Source of the DNA: Mnemiopsis leidyi
Lineage: Eukaryota; Ctenophora; Tentaculata; Lobata; Bolinopsidae
Direction: 5' to 3'
NCBI GenBank assembly: GCA_000226015.1
Contig: JH154143.1
Span: 48,338 to 87,003, forward strand
DNA: 38,666 nucleotides
Below are positions 12,492 through 25,700 of the stretch, in pieces (positions within the stretch are counted from its first letter, which is position 1; every line of letters starts with the position of its first letter). The translations under genes and the position numbers were made by a program. The notes under the pieces were generated by a model. It saw only the letters and a list, made by a program, of their open reading frames with translations. It searched no databases and was not told the origin of the DNA.

Positions 12492-13541
12492 TAAGTTGAC
12501 GAGATGATATCCGTCTAACGTTCAGGAGAGCAGCAAACTGCGAGCCGAGTCGCGCGAGTCGGGTAACAGTAACACCTCGACAAGAGCCCTTTTGCGGGCT
12601 CTATTTCTCTTCTAGCTGAGCTGCATAGCAGCCGCGCGCGCCGTAGCGTGCGTAAGCACCTAGATAGGTGAACTTGAACAGCTGTACGCCGCGCCAGGCC
12701 AGAAATTCGTAACAGCGCGTGATGGTTGTACGGCAGCGCGCACCCTCCTGTCATTTTATTCCCATAGAATGAGGGTCGGACGAAGTCAGACAACGTGATG
12801 GCCGCGACAGTAGGTTATCAACCTACAAGTACTGTACGCACCCTCCAGCTCCCGTAATTTAATTATTCTCAGATGAGGGCAGGACAAAGTCAGACAAGCT
12901 AAACCAATGTACAATGTAGCCCGTATTCGGCCAACTGTTGTACAGTACTCGCATAGCAGTAGGGGGTGTTCGAATGCGCTGAAATGGCCTGATTACGCCG
13001 CGCACTGTCGGTGCCATGGTTTTTTAGCGGCAATTTTTGGCTCGTTCTTAGATTTGCATACCAACATCCACAACTTTGCCCTACAATATTCAATTGCAAT
13101 GAGGTGATATAATATTTATTTGTTAGATGAATGGCTACAAATATTAAATAATATGGAACAGGTACCACTTTCAGAAAATTTTTTGTAGCTTAAAAACCAA
13201 AATTTTTGAAGTTATTTTTCGTTCAAAAGCCGCGCGCGGGTATATTTGGGCCTGGCTTGGGTCATTTCGGTAATCCAAAAAAGTATCACAAATTTGGTAC
13301 CATAAAAATGCTCTCATTTTACTGATTACAACGGTATATAATTTGATGGGATTCGCGCTAGTCAAATTATTTCGTGCAGGTCCTAAATTAGCATGCGCGC
13401 GTTGCAACTGCAGTTGCAACGCGCGCAAAGGGCTTTTTTCGAGGTGTTACTTGTCGAGGTGTTACCCGACTCGCACGCGGCTCGCAGTTTGCTGCTCTCC
13501 TGGTTTCGTTAGATCAACGTTAAACGGATATCATTTCGTCA
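12492..13541. mobile_element. Approx. 1 kb element with long inverted-repeat ends
   Basis: The left end (about 12492-12607) reads GACGAGATGATATCCGTCTAA, then GCAGCAAACTGCGAGCCG and GTAACACCTCGACAA. The same blocks recur in reverse complement at about 13425-13541, with small indels. A direct-orientation partial copy lies at 14105-14205. The interior is GC-rich with no transposase-like frame, so this looks like a non-autonomous foldback element. The interior also holds a direct duplication (about 12738-12792 and 12837-12897). Exact ends and target-site duplications are unclear. Confidence 0.6.
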
Positions 13542-13569
13542 AAGGGATTTGCTTAGATTAACGAGATTT

Positions 13570-14210
13570 AATTTACATCTAACCTTAACGTGCAATGCGC
13601 GGCTCTCTATACGTTTCCCTCCGTTTGGAGGGATTGTTGCAAAGCAACAATTTTTATAGCCTAAGGTCCCCAGGCAACATCTAACCATGAAATGCTTACG
13701 CACGCTTCGCGCGCGGCTGTTCCGATGGCGCGTGTGCCGCGCGCAAAAGGCTATGTGCTATGGCGATGCGTGTCTTATAAAATTTCTCCGAAATGCGTGA
13801 GAGCGCGTGATGGCCGCGACAGTAGGTTATCAACATACAATGCTATGGTTAGAACAAGACGAGATTATATTTACCGGGCGCTGCACTGCGCGGCTCTCTC
13901 TACGTTGCAAAGCAACAAAGACTGAGGTCCCCGTCTACCTTTTACAATTTAGCTTTGAGCTGCTGAAGTCGGGTATCACTGCACCGCGACAATGGTTGAA
14001 GCAATCGAGGTGTTACCTTTTTGCATTGCCTTTAGTAAGTGTTAAATAATTTTAACGTTAAATTTAATCTTTGAAAAATAGCAAATATCCAAGTTAATTT
14101 GTAATTGACGAGATGATATCCGTCGCACGTTCTAACGATGCTCTCCTCGCCAGGAAATCAGCAAACTGCGAGCCGCGCGCGGGTCAGGTAACACCTCGAC
14201 AACCAAGTTA
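13570..14210. repeat. Fragments of the same GC-rich repeat family
   Basis: Holds hairpins ATTGTTGC-AAA-GCAACAAT (13633-13651) and GTTGC-AAA-GCAAC (13904-13916). It also holds a copy of GTGATGGCCGCGACAGTAGG at 13808 that matches 12796, and the partial copy at 14105-14205 of the ends of the 12492-13541 element. It is probably nested or rearranged copies. Confidence 0.6.
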
Positions 14211-14499
14211 ATTGAAATTAGTAGATGTTAATAAACTTTTTAGCAACGAAAAGGACAGGGTAATTTTTAAAGAAAAAAGGTTTTTAAGAAAAAAAAGGTC
14301 ATCATCGCAAAATCATGTCAGTGTCAGTTCAGGTTCAGATAAGAAAACCGTCATGTAGTAGGATGCAGGAGTATTAGGCAAAAACATGAAAGGCTAACCT
14401 TGCAACATATATAGTATATTTACATACAGTTTTAGCACATTTCTCGCGGTGATACCCGATTCACGCAGCTCACAGCTCAAAGCTGAATGGAAGATGAAT

Positions 14500-15112
14500 A
14501 TAATCTCGTCAATAGCACATGTGAAATAGAATAAAATATAATCTATATCAGACAAACCAGCTTTCTCGAACACATTATTATGTCCGATGAAATAACGTTT
14601 TGTTGGATCCTTGCTTATCCAGTCCTTCAGCTGTTTAACCATTTAACCATGTTCTAGTCTTTGTTCATTTGAGCTGTCCGGGGAAAGAAACTCGGTAGCG
14701 TCAAGCGTGATCTCTTGAGTTCTTCAGTCTCCTGAGATACAACTCAAACTCGATATCATCTCTGTTTTGACACTCCAATCTGATGGGCCGTGTCATCCCC
14801 TCCTCCTTCTTACCAACACTATAACAGTCGAATGACAGTTTCGGTGAAATAATCCTCATTCATTCATACACAGCATCAACTCGAGTTTTCATATCTATTC
14901 TCTGGAAAATCCTCAGATCATGAGGTTACTAGACCACCGCTCCTGAGCCTCATTAACCTGTTTAACGACTTGTTTAACAGATTTCTTATGGGATATAATA
15001 ACTTTGATCTGAAGCTGGGTTGTATTTTTCCTGTATTTTGCCATATGGGCCCGAAGGGCCCAAATGGCAAGATAGTTTTGATACGTTTTATGCACGTGCA
15101 CAGAAAGTACAA
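14500..15112 (-). pseudogene. Decayed non-LTR retrotransposon ORF1 (RRM-like) fragment
   Basis: Reading the minus strand from about 15112 down to 14500 gives pieces in different frames separated by stops and frameshifts. First comes a Lys/Gln-rich piece (VKQVVKQVNEAQERW). Next is a piece around 14866-14700 with SVGKKEEGMTRPIRLEC and ELYLRRLKNSRDHA. Then LSPDSSNEQRLEH follows, and finally MVKQLKDWISKDPTKRYFI (14642 downward). The order 'GK..RPI....LRRLKNSR....LSPD....EQR....VKQLK' is the pattern I associate with RRM-like ORF1 proteins of LINE elements. At least one frameshift and several stops show it is dead. It could instead be another RRM-like repeat protein. No reverse transcriptase was seen beside it. 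Confidence 0.6.
15040..15068. repeat. GC-rich stem-loop (GGGCCCGAAGGGCCC)
   Basis: Arms TGGGCCC (15046-15052) and GGGCCCA (15056-15062) around loop GAA, with outer GCCAT/ATGGC extending the stem. It shares the GAA triloop design with the 12311 and 36690 hairpins. Confidence 0.75.
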
Positions 15113-15576
15113 AACAAGGGTTGGTGATCGACAGTGTAAATCGGGATATTAGTTCTAAAAGTGTCCGTACGTAGGTACGTCCGTGCGCACGCTCCTTTAT
15201 CAAACTTAATCATGTATACACATGCTATATTACGCGTTAACTGCCTCAGGGCTCATGCGCGATTGTGTTCAAACTTTGCGCGTGGATTTCTAAATCATGC
15301 ATTGAACAGCTGCATTTATTCGCGCGTATGTATTTACATGTGCAAAAAGATGAAATTGCCCGAAATTACTGGTTACTGGTTTGACAAATGCGAGTTGCCT
15401 GATGCATATTTTGATTCCTCAATCTGCGAATTGTAATAAAAATAAGGGTCTGCACGATCAACAATACGGGAAATCGAGCGGTCGCCTGACACAATGAAAG
15501 TGGCCGCAATTCTTGTTCTAAACTACTTCTAACGAACTTCTAATGTCTGTCGCTCATTTCAGATTTAACAGTCTTT

Positions 15577-15876
15577 TCAAATGTGTTTGATCTGTAGTTT
15601 GAGGAGTCTATTTTGCAACCCAATTTGTTCAGATTTAAGCTCATCAACCTTTTCTGCTGCTGACTTTAAAAATCTGATTTTCCCCCCAAAATCTTGCACT
15701 AAACTGATTATTTTCACGAGAGGGTTCTTATTTAGCTTTATGAGTGCAGATTCATTTTGTTCTGACAGTGAGAATACCTTTGCTTTGGTCAGCACCTTTA
15801 AAAATCTTTCCTTCATCTGCTTCTGAAATGTGTGTTGATTGTATACACACAGAAATCCATGGAACAGTATGGCCAA
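15577..15876 (-). pseudogene. Coiled-coil ORF fragment, possibly from the same retroelement
   Basis: A 99-residue minus-strand frame whose C-terminal half is rich in heptad-like Leu/Ile/Lys/Glu (for example AAEKVDELKSEQIGLQNRLL). It lies upstream (in the minus sense) of the RRM-like relic and could be the coiled coil of the same ORF1, separated by about 460 bases of other DNA. The N-terminal third has no recognisable pattern. It could equally be an orphan host exon. Confidence 0.3.
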
Positions 15877-15959
15877 GTTTAATTTGTTTATTAGCTACTG
15901 TCATCAAAATTTTCAAGAACAAAAATTGATGCTGTAGAAAATTTGTTATCAGCAAAATG

Positions 15960-16758
15960 AAAGAAGGTGTTATTTTTCTATTAGAGGAAGTGTGTCTGTG
16001 TTCTTGGACCTACTTATTTCGATTCAATGGCCAAATGGTTGGGGTTTATTTTTCGTTTATTTCAGCTCTTTTCATAACAAAAAAGTTTGTTTTGTCAGTT
16101 TGTCGAATAACTTTTACTGTACCTTCGTTATAGTCTTTAAGAGAGATGTATATTAGGAGGGTGCACAAATCATTAATATCATGTGGTAGCGTCGCTTAAT
16201 TTTGATTAGACATGCCTTAATTACTGACGTATGATTAAAAAAAATAGACCCCTTCCCAAAATACCTTTCTCTATTGTTTTTGTGGTAAAAATGAATTAGG
16301 ATGTTTTTATGAAGAGAATTTTGAAAGGATATCAGTAATTAGAGTGATATTTCAAAATCCCTGCAGCAATGGAAATTGAACTGAAACATACAAGATTTTA
16401 AAGGAAAAAGATTTTAGTATGAATTCTTGGCAATGAGTTAAAAGTGATGCGCATCAACACTGATATAAACAACCTTCCAACACAGGTATGTGATATACCT
16501 CTATTATCTATCATGTTTATAAAACTTACTTTAATTTCTTTTTTTCTTTCTTTTTACTGCTAGGCCTTGTAATTGGAAAATATCTAGCTTAATAGTTTCA
16601 ATGTTAAAGGACATAATAATCCTACTTTAACTATTATTGATTTAAATTTGGCTCGTAGAACTGGAAAAAGAGGCCATAACAAAAATACTTACTTCTGATT
16701 GAAAAAGTTGGAATTCCTTAGCTCAGTCTCTTCTGTGGACACAAATTAACCTTGTTTG
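15960..16758. other. Upstream region of the ULK gene
   Basis: AT-rich intergenic or 5' UTR intron sequence. No TATA box or clear first exon was identified. Confidence 0.4.
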
Positions 16759-19700
16759 ATGTTCAGGTTACTCACCAAAGTGATGACAAGTGCACCCAGC
16801 CACGTGGTCGAACATGTAGGCCAGTATCAGTATGACAAGACAAATATACTGGGACACGGTGCCTTTGCCGTTGTCTACAGAGGCATCAATCGTGTGGTGA
16901 GTCATCAAATGCATGGTACTATAGTATGTATTGATACTGGAACTGTGTTGTTGAATATTGAGCTAGAGATCCATCGTGCTGGACCTGCTGGTATCAATTC
17001 ATAATACTAGCAGCTTTGTATTGCTGTACATTAGTCAAGACTGTAGTGTAAAAAACTTCAAAACCTAATTGCAGTGTGAAGTTTGCAGTATTAGAATTCT
17101 GTAACAAGTACTTAACATGTACATTTCAGACTCCTACTCAGAACGTTGCCGTTAAATGTATCAGTAAAAAACAGAAGTCCAGCAAGCTAATCAGTGCAGA
17201 GGAGATCAATATACTCAAGGTAGTGAAACTTATTACATATTATATTGTCACATCTTGCTGACAATCTGTTGGAGAAAATTTTGTTGAAAACTTGGGGACC
17301 ATTTGCATTTGAGCACTTCCGGCAATTATTCAATGTTTTTATTAATTTCTATATCAATGAGACTTTATCCTCTCACCTATCTAATGATGCAGCTAGCTCG
17401 ATCTTATTTAGATTACGTAACAAACTGTCTTGGCAACAATATCTTAATACATTGTCTATCTAGCTGCCAGAATTAGCTTACACTAATGTACACTGCAACA
17501 AATTGAGCTTCATATCATCACTACAGATTATATCAGGTATAGTTAGGTGTCGAGCTAGCATTCTCTACGCCTGTAAATTGGGTCAAATTTAGCGCATTTC
17601 GCTGTCCCAGAATTGTATTCAGACTAGGTCAGAGTGGTACAACAGATAGTATTTAAAGCTAGTATAGTTTACTATTTATTGTAATTTAAGTAAAAGGTTT
17701 ATTGAAGATAACAGCTTCACTTTTTCAGGAAGTCCAACATGACAACATTGTGCAGCTGTTCGATTTTAAGGTAAGAAATAATCCCCTCACCCATCCTCCC
17801 TCACCCATATTACTCTGAAATTTAATTTTCCGTATCCGTACACCCATCTAAAATACAGCACTAATTGTAGATGTTTGATATTAAAGTTTGACAAAGTTGT
17901 CAGAATGTAGAGTCGGATTGCCGAGAAATTGGACGACGAGAAGGAATTAGATTTATTTAAAGATAGGACGTGTTTTCACTGCATTTTGTGATGACTATAA
18001 AAATGTACCTGACAAATGAGCTCAGCTGTAATGTACATTGTCTGATCAAACCTACTAAAAGTGTATTTTTAACACAGTACACACTGTACGTTTGCAGCAC
18101 ACATTCTAACCATCTCTAACACTTAAAGGTATTCTTCCTTCTTCCATTTCTCCCTCTTTGTAGACTGTATTAGTGTGGAGATGAGAGAAAATCAGCCAGT
18201 CTACTGCTTAGTGTGATTATTTTTAGATATAGAAAAAAACTTTGTACATACACTTATCTGCGATTCTAAACTCTCTTGAAATATCTCAGATGTGTAATGA
18301 GATTTGGAGAGCGGACCCGTACCTTGGAGGCCGTGGGGCTACTAATTAAGCAATGAATGAAGTAATTACTATCTGAAGTGGAAGTTCCGCTTCCAGCAGG
18401 CGTGATGGCTACACTTACTGTGCAAGTGTGGCTTTTTGACAGCCTCCCGGACACACACGAACACTGCAGTGCTCGCCACACTCACGTACAATCCATCATT
18501 CATTCACCACATCGTAAGTTTGATATGCGTCACGTACAAACAACAACTTTCATTTGATTAGCCTCAAGTAGAATAGAAATATGATCTCGGACATCTTGAA
18601 GTTGGAATTAAGCCTGAACGGTTCTGCCCATTTAGTGTGATGATCTGAGAAGTATGAGATCACAGGAAAATGACTTGTTGAATTATAAGATTTGAAAAGT
18701 GTGTTGTCTAGGTGCAAACATCGAGTACAAATACCATAGCACGCTTTGTTGAGGAATTAGAAATATCTAGAGTTTACTGTGCACGTGTAATGTATGCTTG
18801 TTGTACTTGCAAGTTCGACATGGTAAACAACAACAGATATTTCTTGATGTAGAGCCAAATTTAGCTCCTTTTATACTCAACCACATACCATTCCCTTTAC
18901 TCTGGGCGATATATCTGTTCCAAATTCAAAATTTACAGTGCAGTGAAATTAGTGCAAAAATTATCTTCACGACAAAGTGCCTACCATTCCGTTTCTCAAC
19001 ATTCATTTAAATTGCACCTGATTCATCGCCTGATACATGAAAACAGGGGCCAGACCTAAACACAGCATCAAGAATGAAATACAACATCAAGTCTAGGATC
19101 TTCTAGAATGTTCCCTAGGGTTAGTTGTCATGGTTAGTTGCCAGGGTTAGTTGTCAGGGTTAGTTGTCAAGGTTAGTTGTCAGAGTTAGTTGTCAGAGTT
19201 AGTTGTCGAGTTGTCAGGGTTAGTTGTCAAGGTTAGTTGTCAGAGTTAGTTGTCAGGGTTAGTTGTCAGGGTTAGTTGTCAGAGTTAGTTGTCAGGGTTT
19301 GTTGTCAGGGTTAGTTGTCAGGGTTAGTTGTCAGAGTTAGTTGTCAGAGTTAGTTGTCATGGTTAGTTGTCAAGGTTAGTTGTCAGAGTTAGTTGTCAGA
19401 GTTAGTTGTCATGGTTAGTTGTCAGAGTTAGTTGTCAGGGTTAGTTGTCAGAGTTAGTTGTGAGGGTCAGTCGTCAAGCTTAGTTGTCAGGGTTAGTTGC
19501 CATGGTTAGTTGTCAGAGATAGTTGTCGTGGTTAGTTGTCAGAGTTAGTTGTCAGAGTTAGTTGTCAGTGTTAGTTGCCATGGTTAGTTGTCAAGGTTAG
19601 TTATCAAGGTTAGTTGTCAAGGTTAGTTGTCATGGGTTAGTTATCGAGGTTAGTTATCAAGGTTAGTTGTCAGGGTTAGTTGTCATGGTTAGTTGTCAAG

Positions 19701-22700
19701 GTTAGTTATCAAGGTTAGTTGTCAAGGTTAGTTGTCATGGGTTAGTTATCGAGGTTAGTTATCAAGGTTAGTTATCAAAGACTAGTTATCAAGGTTAGTT
19801 ATCAGGTGAATCAGAGTAGTTAGACGGTTTGTTAAGAACGCCGTTAATATGTCTAGACGTTGTCACTACTACTTCCTTGTAAGTTCAGGCTTTAGCAGAC
19901 ATTCTCTCAAACTGTTTGAATTATTTACGTGAAGTTTCAAATTGGGCGGAGTCGTGAGTATCCTGGTGTTAGATAGTATCAAGGATCATGATGATTTCAA
20001 ATTGCTCAATTTATGCTTTATACATACGGCAAATTTAGAATTGAGTATCTAGAAAAGTATGAGATGAGATCTCAGGCTCCGTTGGTTGATTAAAGAGCTA
20101 ATTTAAGTTTACTGGCCGCCGTGTACATTGAATCTCAGTTGGTGGTCTGAGAATAACATTAACACTCTGTACACACGCTGTACACAGCGGTAGAAACTGC
20201 CTCTAATTAATACCTAGAAGATACTATCTAGCCAGTATATCCCGCTAGCTTGCTACACCCAGTCCCTTTCCTAGTCTCTTACAGGCTCACACTCATCTCG
20301 TGAACCTTAATTCTACTCTCTCTTTGGTCGGATAGTATCACGTGACCATAAATCCAGCACTCTGATTGGCTGTACCGTTAGCTGCATGTAGGAAGTCGCT
20401 GTCTGAAGTTTGAGCTGTGATGTATGTTAGCTTCAAAGGTTAAGGTACGTGAGGTTACATCTGAAGGTCTCAGCACACGAGAACTGTACAGGAAACAGTT
20501 GAGACTTATTGATCCTGGTCATGTGGGAAACATCAAACATCTCAGTTTAGGACACTGGTGGGACACAAGTAAAACTAACCGCAACAGTGTCTCTTGAGCA
20601 GGCCAATACTACATGATAACCCTAGTACCTACAGATTCTTATAGAGAGAGCAAAACACCGCCACGAATTGTTACACACTCACTTAACCGACAATGCGCTG
20701 CACGACTCTGCACTGCAATGTTTACACACAACACACGTGTGTGCTTAACACTACACCAGCTACATGATAATGACGTCATCAGAGGTTTTAGTACAGTTTC
20801 CTGAAAGCTACACAGACACATGAGATAATGTAAAATGTACTCCTTCATAAAATTGTCATCTCATGAGCTGCAACACGCTGTGTGGTTATTGTTTTGACGT
20901 TTTAAGAAGCTTCGTAATCTTTAAGGAGTGTCCTATTATGTAACATGTATGATTTGTATGTGGTTAGAATTGTTTTGCTGTGGATTAATGAAAACAACCA
21001 CCGCGCCTGGATGTCCTTCAATGATGTAATCCCTCGCATAGTTTAACATAAAAAGCCAAGTCCGGTGCTGATGTGTGTTCCATATAACAAGTGTTGATGG
21101 AAGGCCTGACACAAATCATTTCCAAACTGTTAACATTACTAAATTTTAATTATCTGAACCCGTATTTATCTCGGTTTTAAACAGCTATAATTTCAGGAGA
21201 CGGACAAATCGCTGATTATGGTCATGGAGGTATGTACAAACACAATTTTCCCTGTCTCAATGTAAAGTCTATTATTTATCTCATAATTAAGGAGTCATTA
21301 ATATATCCACCTAAACTTTATTGTTGAGTTGTGGTTATTCACAGTTATCCCAACAATAATTATATCGTATTACTAGTTTTATGTAAATGTTGTTGGAAGC
21401 AAGAACCAAGTGTTTTTGCACACTGTTGCTTGTACAATGTACAGCACTGCCATATAAGGCCAACTTGCAACCGGGGTGTCTGTGATAATGTTAATTGGGG
21501 GTTGTGAGCAAGCAAACGCAAAGCTACAGGATCTGGCATGTGAATCAATCAGTGGACCGGTTGGAAAATAAGGCGAGGGGACTGGAGCGGGAATTGAACC
21601 CACGACCTCCTACTAGTTTTAATACGATGTAGTGTGCATAGGCCACTGTCCGGGCGGCCCCTCAGTTTATACTGATGTTGTGGAAATGTTCTACAGAAAT
21701 TCTTCGTAATCAAATAGGTAATCAAATTTCTATTTTTAGTCATTTTCAAATTTGCTGCTTCCCGTGATAAACCTTATCGGCACCTGTGTGGGAGCGTTTC
21801 AAACTTGATTATTCCAACAAACTTTTAAGTAGTGCAGCGCTGCACCTAATTCTTCTGACTAGTGCGAAAGTGTTCAAAAAATCCCCCCAAATTTAATGTT
21901 TTTGTGTTAGAGCACTGTGCTCTTATAATACGGGAAAATTTCACTGTTAAGACCTTCAAGACAACCAACAATGAGTGTAATCGATAGAGCTATTTCTAGC
22001 GCCTGTATGTTGTGGCATTGTAAAGTAAAGAATTTTATTATTTATAGCTACTACCTACATCGCCTTCCTCCATAGTCGATTTCTAGTCTACTCAGTGACT
22101 ATAAGTAAAGGTGACTATATATATTGACTTCTTTACAAGAATTGTATCATGTAGGCTGTTCTAGACTAAACAAGGAAACCTTACACAATACGAGGTCTAA
22201 TGAACTACTAGTCGTGTAATTTGAAATAAGAAAATTAGTTGAGAAAGGAGATGACTTTCCGTATAAAGGTCAGGCAATGCTACCTCCTTTAACTTAGAGC
22301 GGTCTAGTATATAGGCTGTATCGACCATTTACAGAGCGGTATAGTTTGCATCAGCCAATCCTAGTTGGGCAATGAACACTGTTTTGACAGTGAAATATTT
22401 TCAGTTTTGTAATGGCGGTGACTTGGCTGAATACCTAAGAGGTATGTATTACTATTTCAACACTATCTTTACTATAGCAGATCTTTGTTAGTTAACACTA
22501 CCTGTGTCTTAGTTACATCTTTAGTCGTAACAATTCATCTTTATTAGTCGTAACAATTCATTAAACATAGTTATCAATGAACTGTTAAATGTTTTTGTTT
22601 AATAAAAGAGCAGTTCCTTCGGCTGAAAATATGGCATAATTACGGTTTGAAACACCTAAAATACTCAAAGTTTTTATGCAGCTGGCAACAACAGAATTTA

Positions 22701-25700
22701 TTTCAGATAAGGGGACGTTGTGCGAGCAAACTTTGTCGCTCTTCGTCAAGCAGTTAGGTTTGTAATATTATAGTGTTACTTAACTGAATATGAAGTTTAT
22801 ACATTAACAACTACGACTCCGGTTTTTTATTTAAAGCCCCCAAATTGTCAACACAAAATAATATTTACATCAGTGAGAATTGAAAAAATGAGTTCCGCCT
22901 CACTAGAATTCCTCTGATAGTAAATGAGCTGTACCCAATTTCCGGGAATAGAAACAATAACTGGACAATAAGTCATTGTACACTTGATTTAATCGTACAG
23001 TGGCTGTATTTTGGTAAACTAGATTAACCACGAACGGTGTATTGCAGCCCCGTACCGTGGATTGACTTACATGACTCCCGCTCCCATTCCTACCCGCACT
23101 GAGCCCTGCTTCAAACCTGAAATGAATAGGAAGTGTGGGATCATGATTGTAAACATGCCTCGTTGCCTGCGGGGCATGCTGTACATCGCTAAATTGAGGA
23201 AACCTAATTAAGTTAATGATGATATAATCTTCTGTAGTCTAGTCCGGTGTAAATATTCCTGCGAGACCAACACTAGTTATTGGTGTACAGCAAACACCGT
23301 GATTAGGAACAAATCTTTATAAACGATCTGTAAAAAATATTGCGTTTATTTATTATCCTGTTTTATTGGCGGAGATAACCAGCGTAATCACACCAGTTCA
23401 TGAGCTGAGTTTTGTGTAGTTATGCGGACCAATAATTGCAATTGTAAAATGTCATGAAAAGTTCAAGACTAACATAAAAGTTCATGAAAAGTTCAAGACT
23501 AACATAAAAGTTCATGAAAAGTTCAAGACTAACATAAAAGTTCATGAAGATTTCAACACTAACACTCCTCACACTCCGCAGGAGACGCGATGTTAGCTAT
23601 ACACAAGATGGGAGTTATGCACAGAGATCTCAAACCGGGAAACATCTTACTGACCCACTCCTCCTCTCTCAGTCTCATCCAACCACGTGACATCAAGGTA
23701 TGTGCTGATTGTATTGAACCTGTTTAACTCATTTCCAAATTACCAGGTTTCCTTTGTGTACAAAATGATAAAACCTGGCTCCTATCTCTCTATTATGTCG
23801 GACTTCTTTCAGTCTGGACCTTAATTAGAATTTCAAAACGATAGAATATTCAACATCTTGTATTGTTGAGCTTCTGACCGTGACATTTGTATGGAATCCA
23901 CGTTACAAGTCACCTGGTCTCTGTACTGCTTCTCTACTATCTGCTAATGTATATAACCGAAACCAAATAGTCACGTACTTTGCACTGCACTGCTGACAAG
24001 AGAAGTCACGTACACTCAAATTCTCACAAAACTTCCCCTGCATGTAGTTGGAGACTGCATGTAGTTGGAGACTGTTTCTATAGAACCAAATAAAAGTCTA
24101 GACTTCTAAATAGCTGGTAGTCTCATTATCCCTATGTAAGTCCTGTCTGACAATGAAAGTTTATTGTAGTGGTTTATAAACTTGGCTTGTAGTGAACATG
24201 TAGGTTTACCTTAAGACAGGAAAGTTCTAGAAATGTTATAAGTTCAAAGAAAGTTGTTATGTTGTAGAGAACATAATTTAAGATCGATGAGGTAAAAGCA
24301 AGGTGTAGACTGGAGCAATAGAAACACTGTTTGCTAGGCGTTACAGGAGTACTACAGTATGTTTAGTTGAACTGTGCTACATACATACTGTCTATTGTTA
24401 ATCGTCAATATTATGTACTTCAATTATACACATAGCACATAATGTTATCTGTGTGTTAATGCCTCATGAAAAGTTAAAGACAGTAGACACATCTGACTGG
24501 GTAATAACAGTATTAGAGAGACTTACATTAGAATAGAAAGAAATGAAATTGTTCACTTTAAGACTGTCTGAAATCACGTACCTGTTCGATACGCAGTGGA
24601 TTTACAGCACTCAAGCTTTATAATTTCCAAATTTTCTTGAACTTTAAAATCTCAAGTCGATCGTATGCAATATGCTGTTTATTACTTGCTTATAAGGTCT
24701 ATAGAAAATATTAAAGTTTGTTCTGGCACAAAGTTGTTAACAGCTGCAGATAATAGTTTTAACTTTTGGCTGTTATAGAGTTAAAGAAAATTTAAATTAT
24801 TCGACAATCCATCAATGTATGACTCCAAAATTTCTAAGACAGTTTAAATCAGATTCAGCCTATTGAATCTTCCTTTCATGCTAGCAGCAAATTTGTGCAG
24901 TTTGTGCACCTAGCACGGTGTATAATATGCAGGTATTTAACGAATTTATCATGACCACACATACAACAGTTACAATGCTCCAAGTGTATTGCAGCACTAA
25001 TTCGTACGACCGGAAACATTACATATTTTGTGTACTGGATGTTTTTTTGTCTACATTCAAATGGGAATTGTAGAAATCAGTGAAACGTACCGTATTGTTA
25101 CTCTAAAATTAAGTTTCATAAAGCCTCATAGTAGCCCTCTATTTTTTCAGCTGAAGATAGCGGATTTCGGGTTTGCACGTTTTCTGAACGATGAAGACAT
25201 GGCAGCAACCTTATGTGGCAGCCCTATATACATGGTAACGTCTTAACTTCTAAACTTCTTAAATTCTCGATATTGTCCCTGCGTTACATAGTTTGTATTT
25301 TTGACGAAAGAGTCTTGCACTCGCCTGACAATAAGCCAGAGAAGATTTCTTCCAATACTAGGCTATATTTAGTTGTACCGAGGCTGGGTAAGTTATCACT
25401 TTATCGACATATAATCCTATTGTTTACTGTATCGTCTCTTATATTCGTTGTTATACAGCATTTCACCAGCTATGATACACACTACTTTGTGATCATGAGT
25501 AGTTGAATACTTTCTGGGATATTTACTTAGACTGAACTTTTCAAGATGAAAATATTGAGAACATTCCACAGACATGTTACATTTCTGACGAATTTTGGCT
25601 ACAGTCTCTAAGTCAATCTGTTGCTCTTACAATAGTGCCTGCTAATATCAATATCATATCGATAGCTCCAAATATTGCCCTCACAATAGTGCTCACATTG

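Noticed and set aside
19117..19806. Telomeric repeat tract
   Set aside because: The unit is a 12-mer, not a telomeric hexamer or heptamer, and lies inside a gene.
20613..20848. Overlapping short frames on both strands
   Set aside because: No domain, splice or conservation clue; expected by chance in a 3.4 kb intron.
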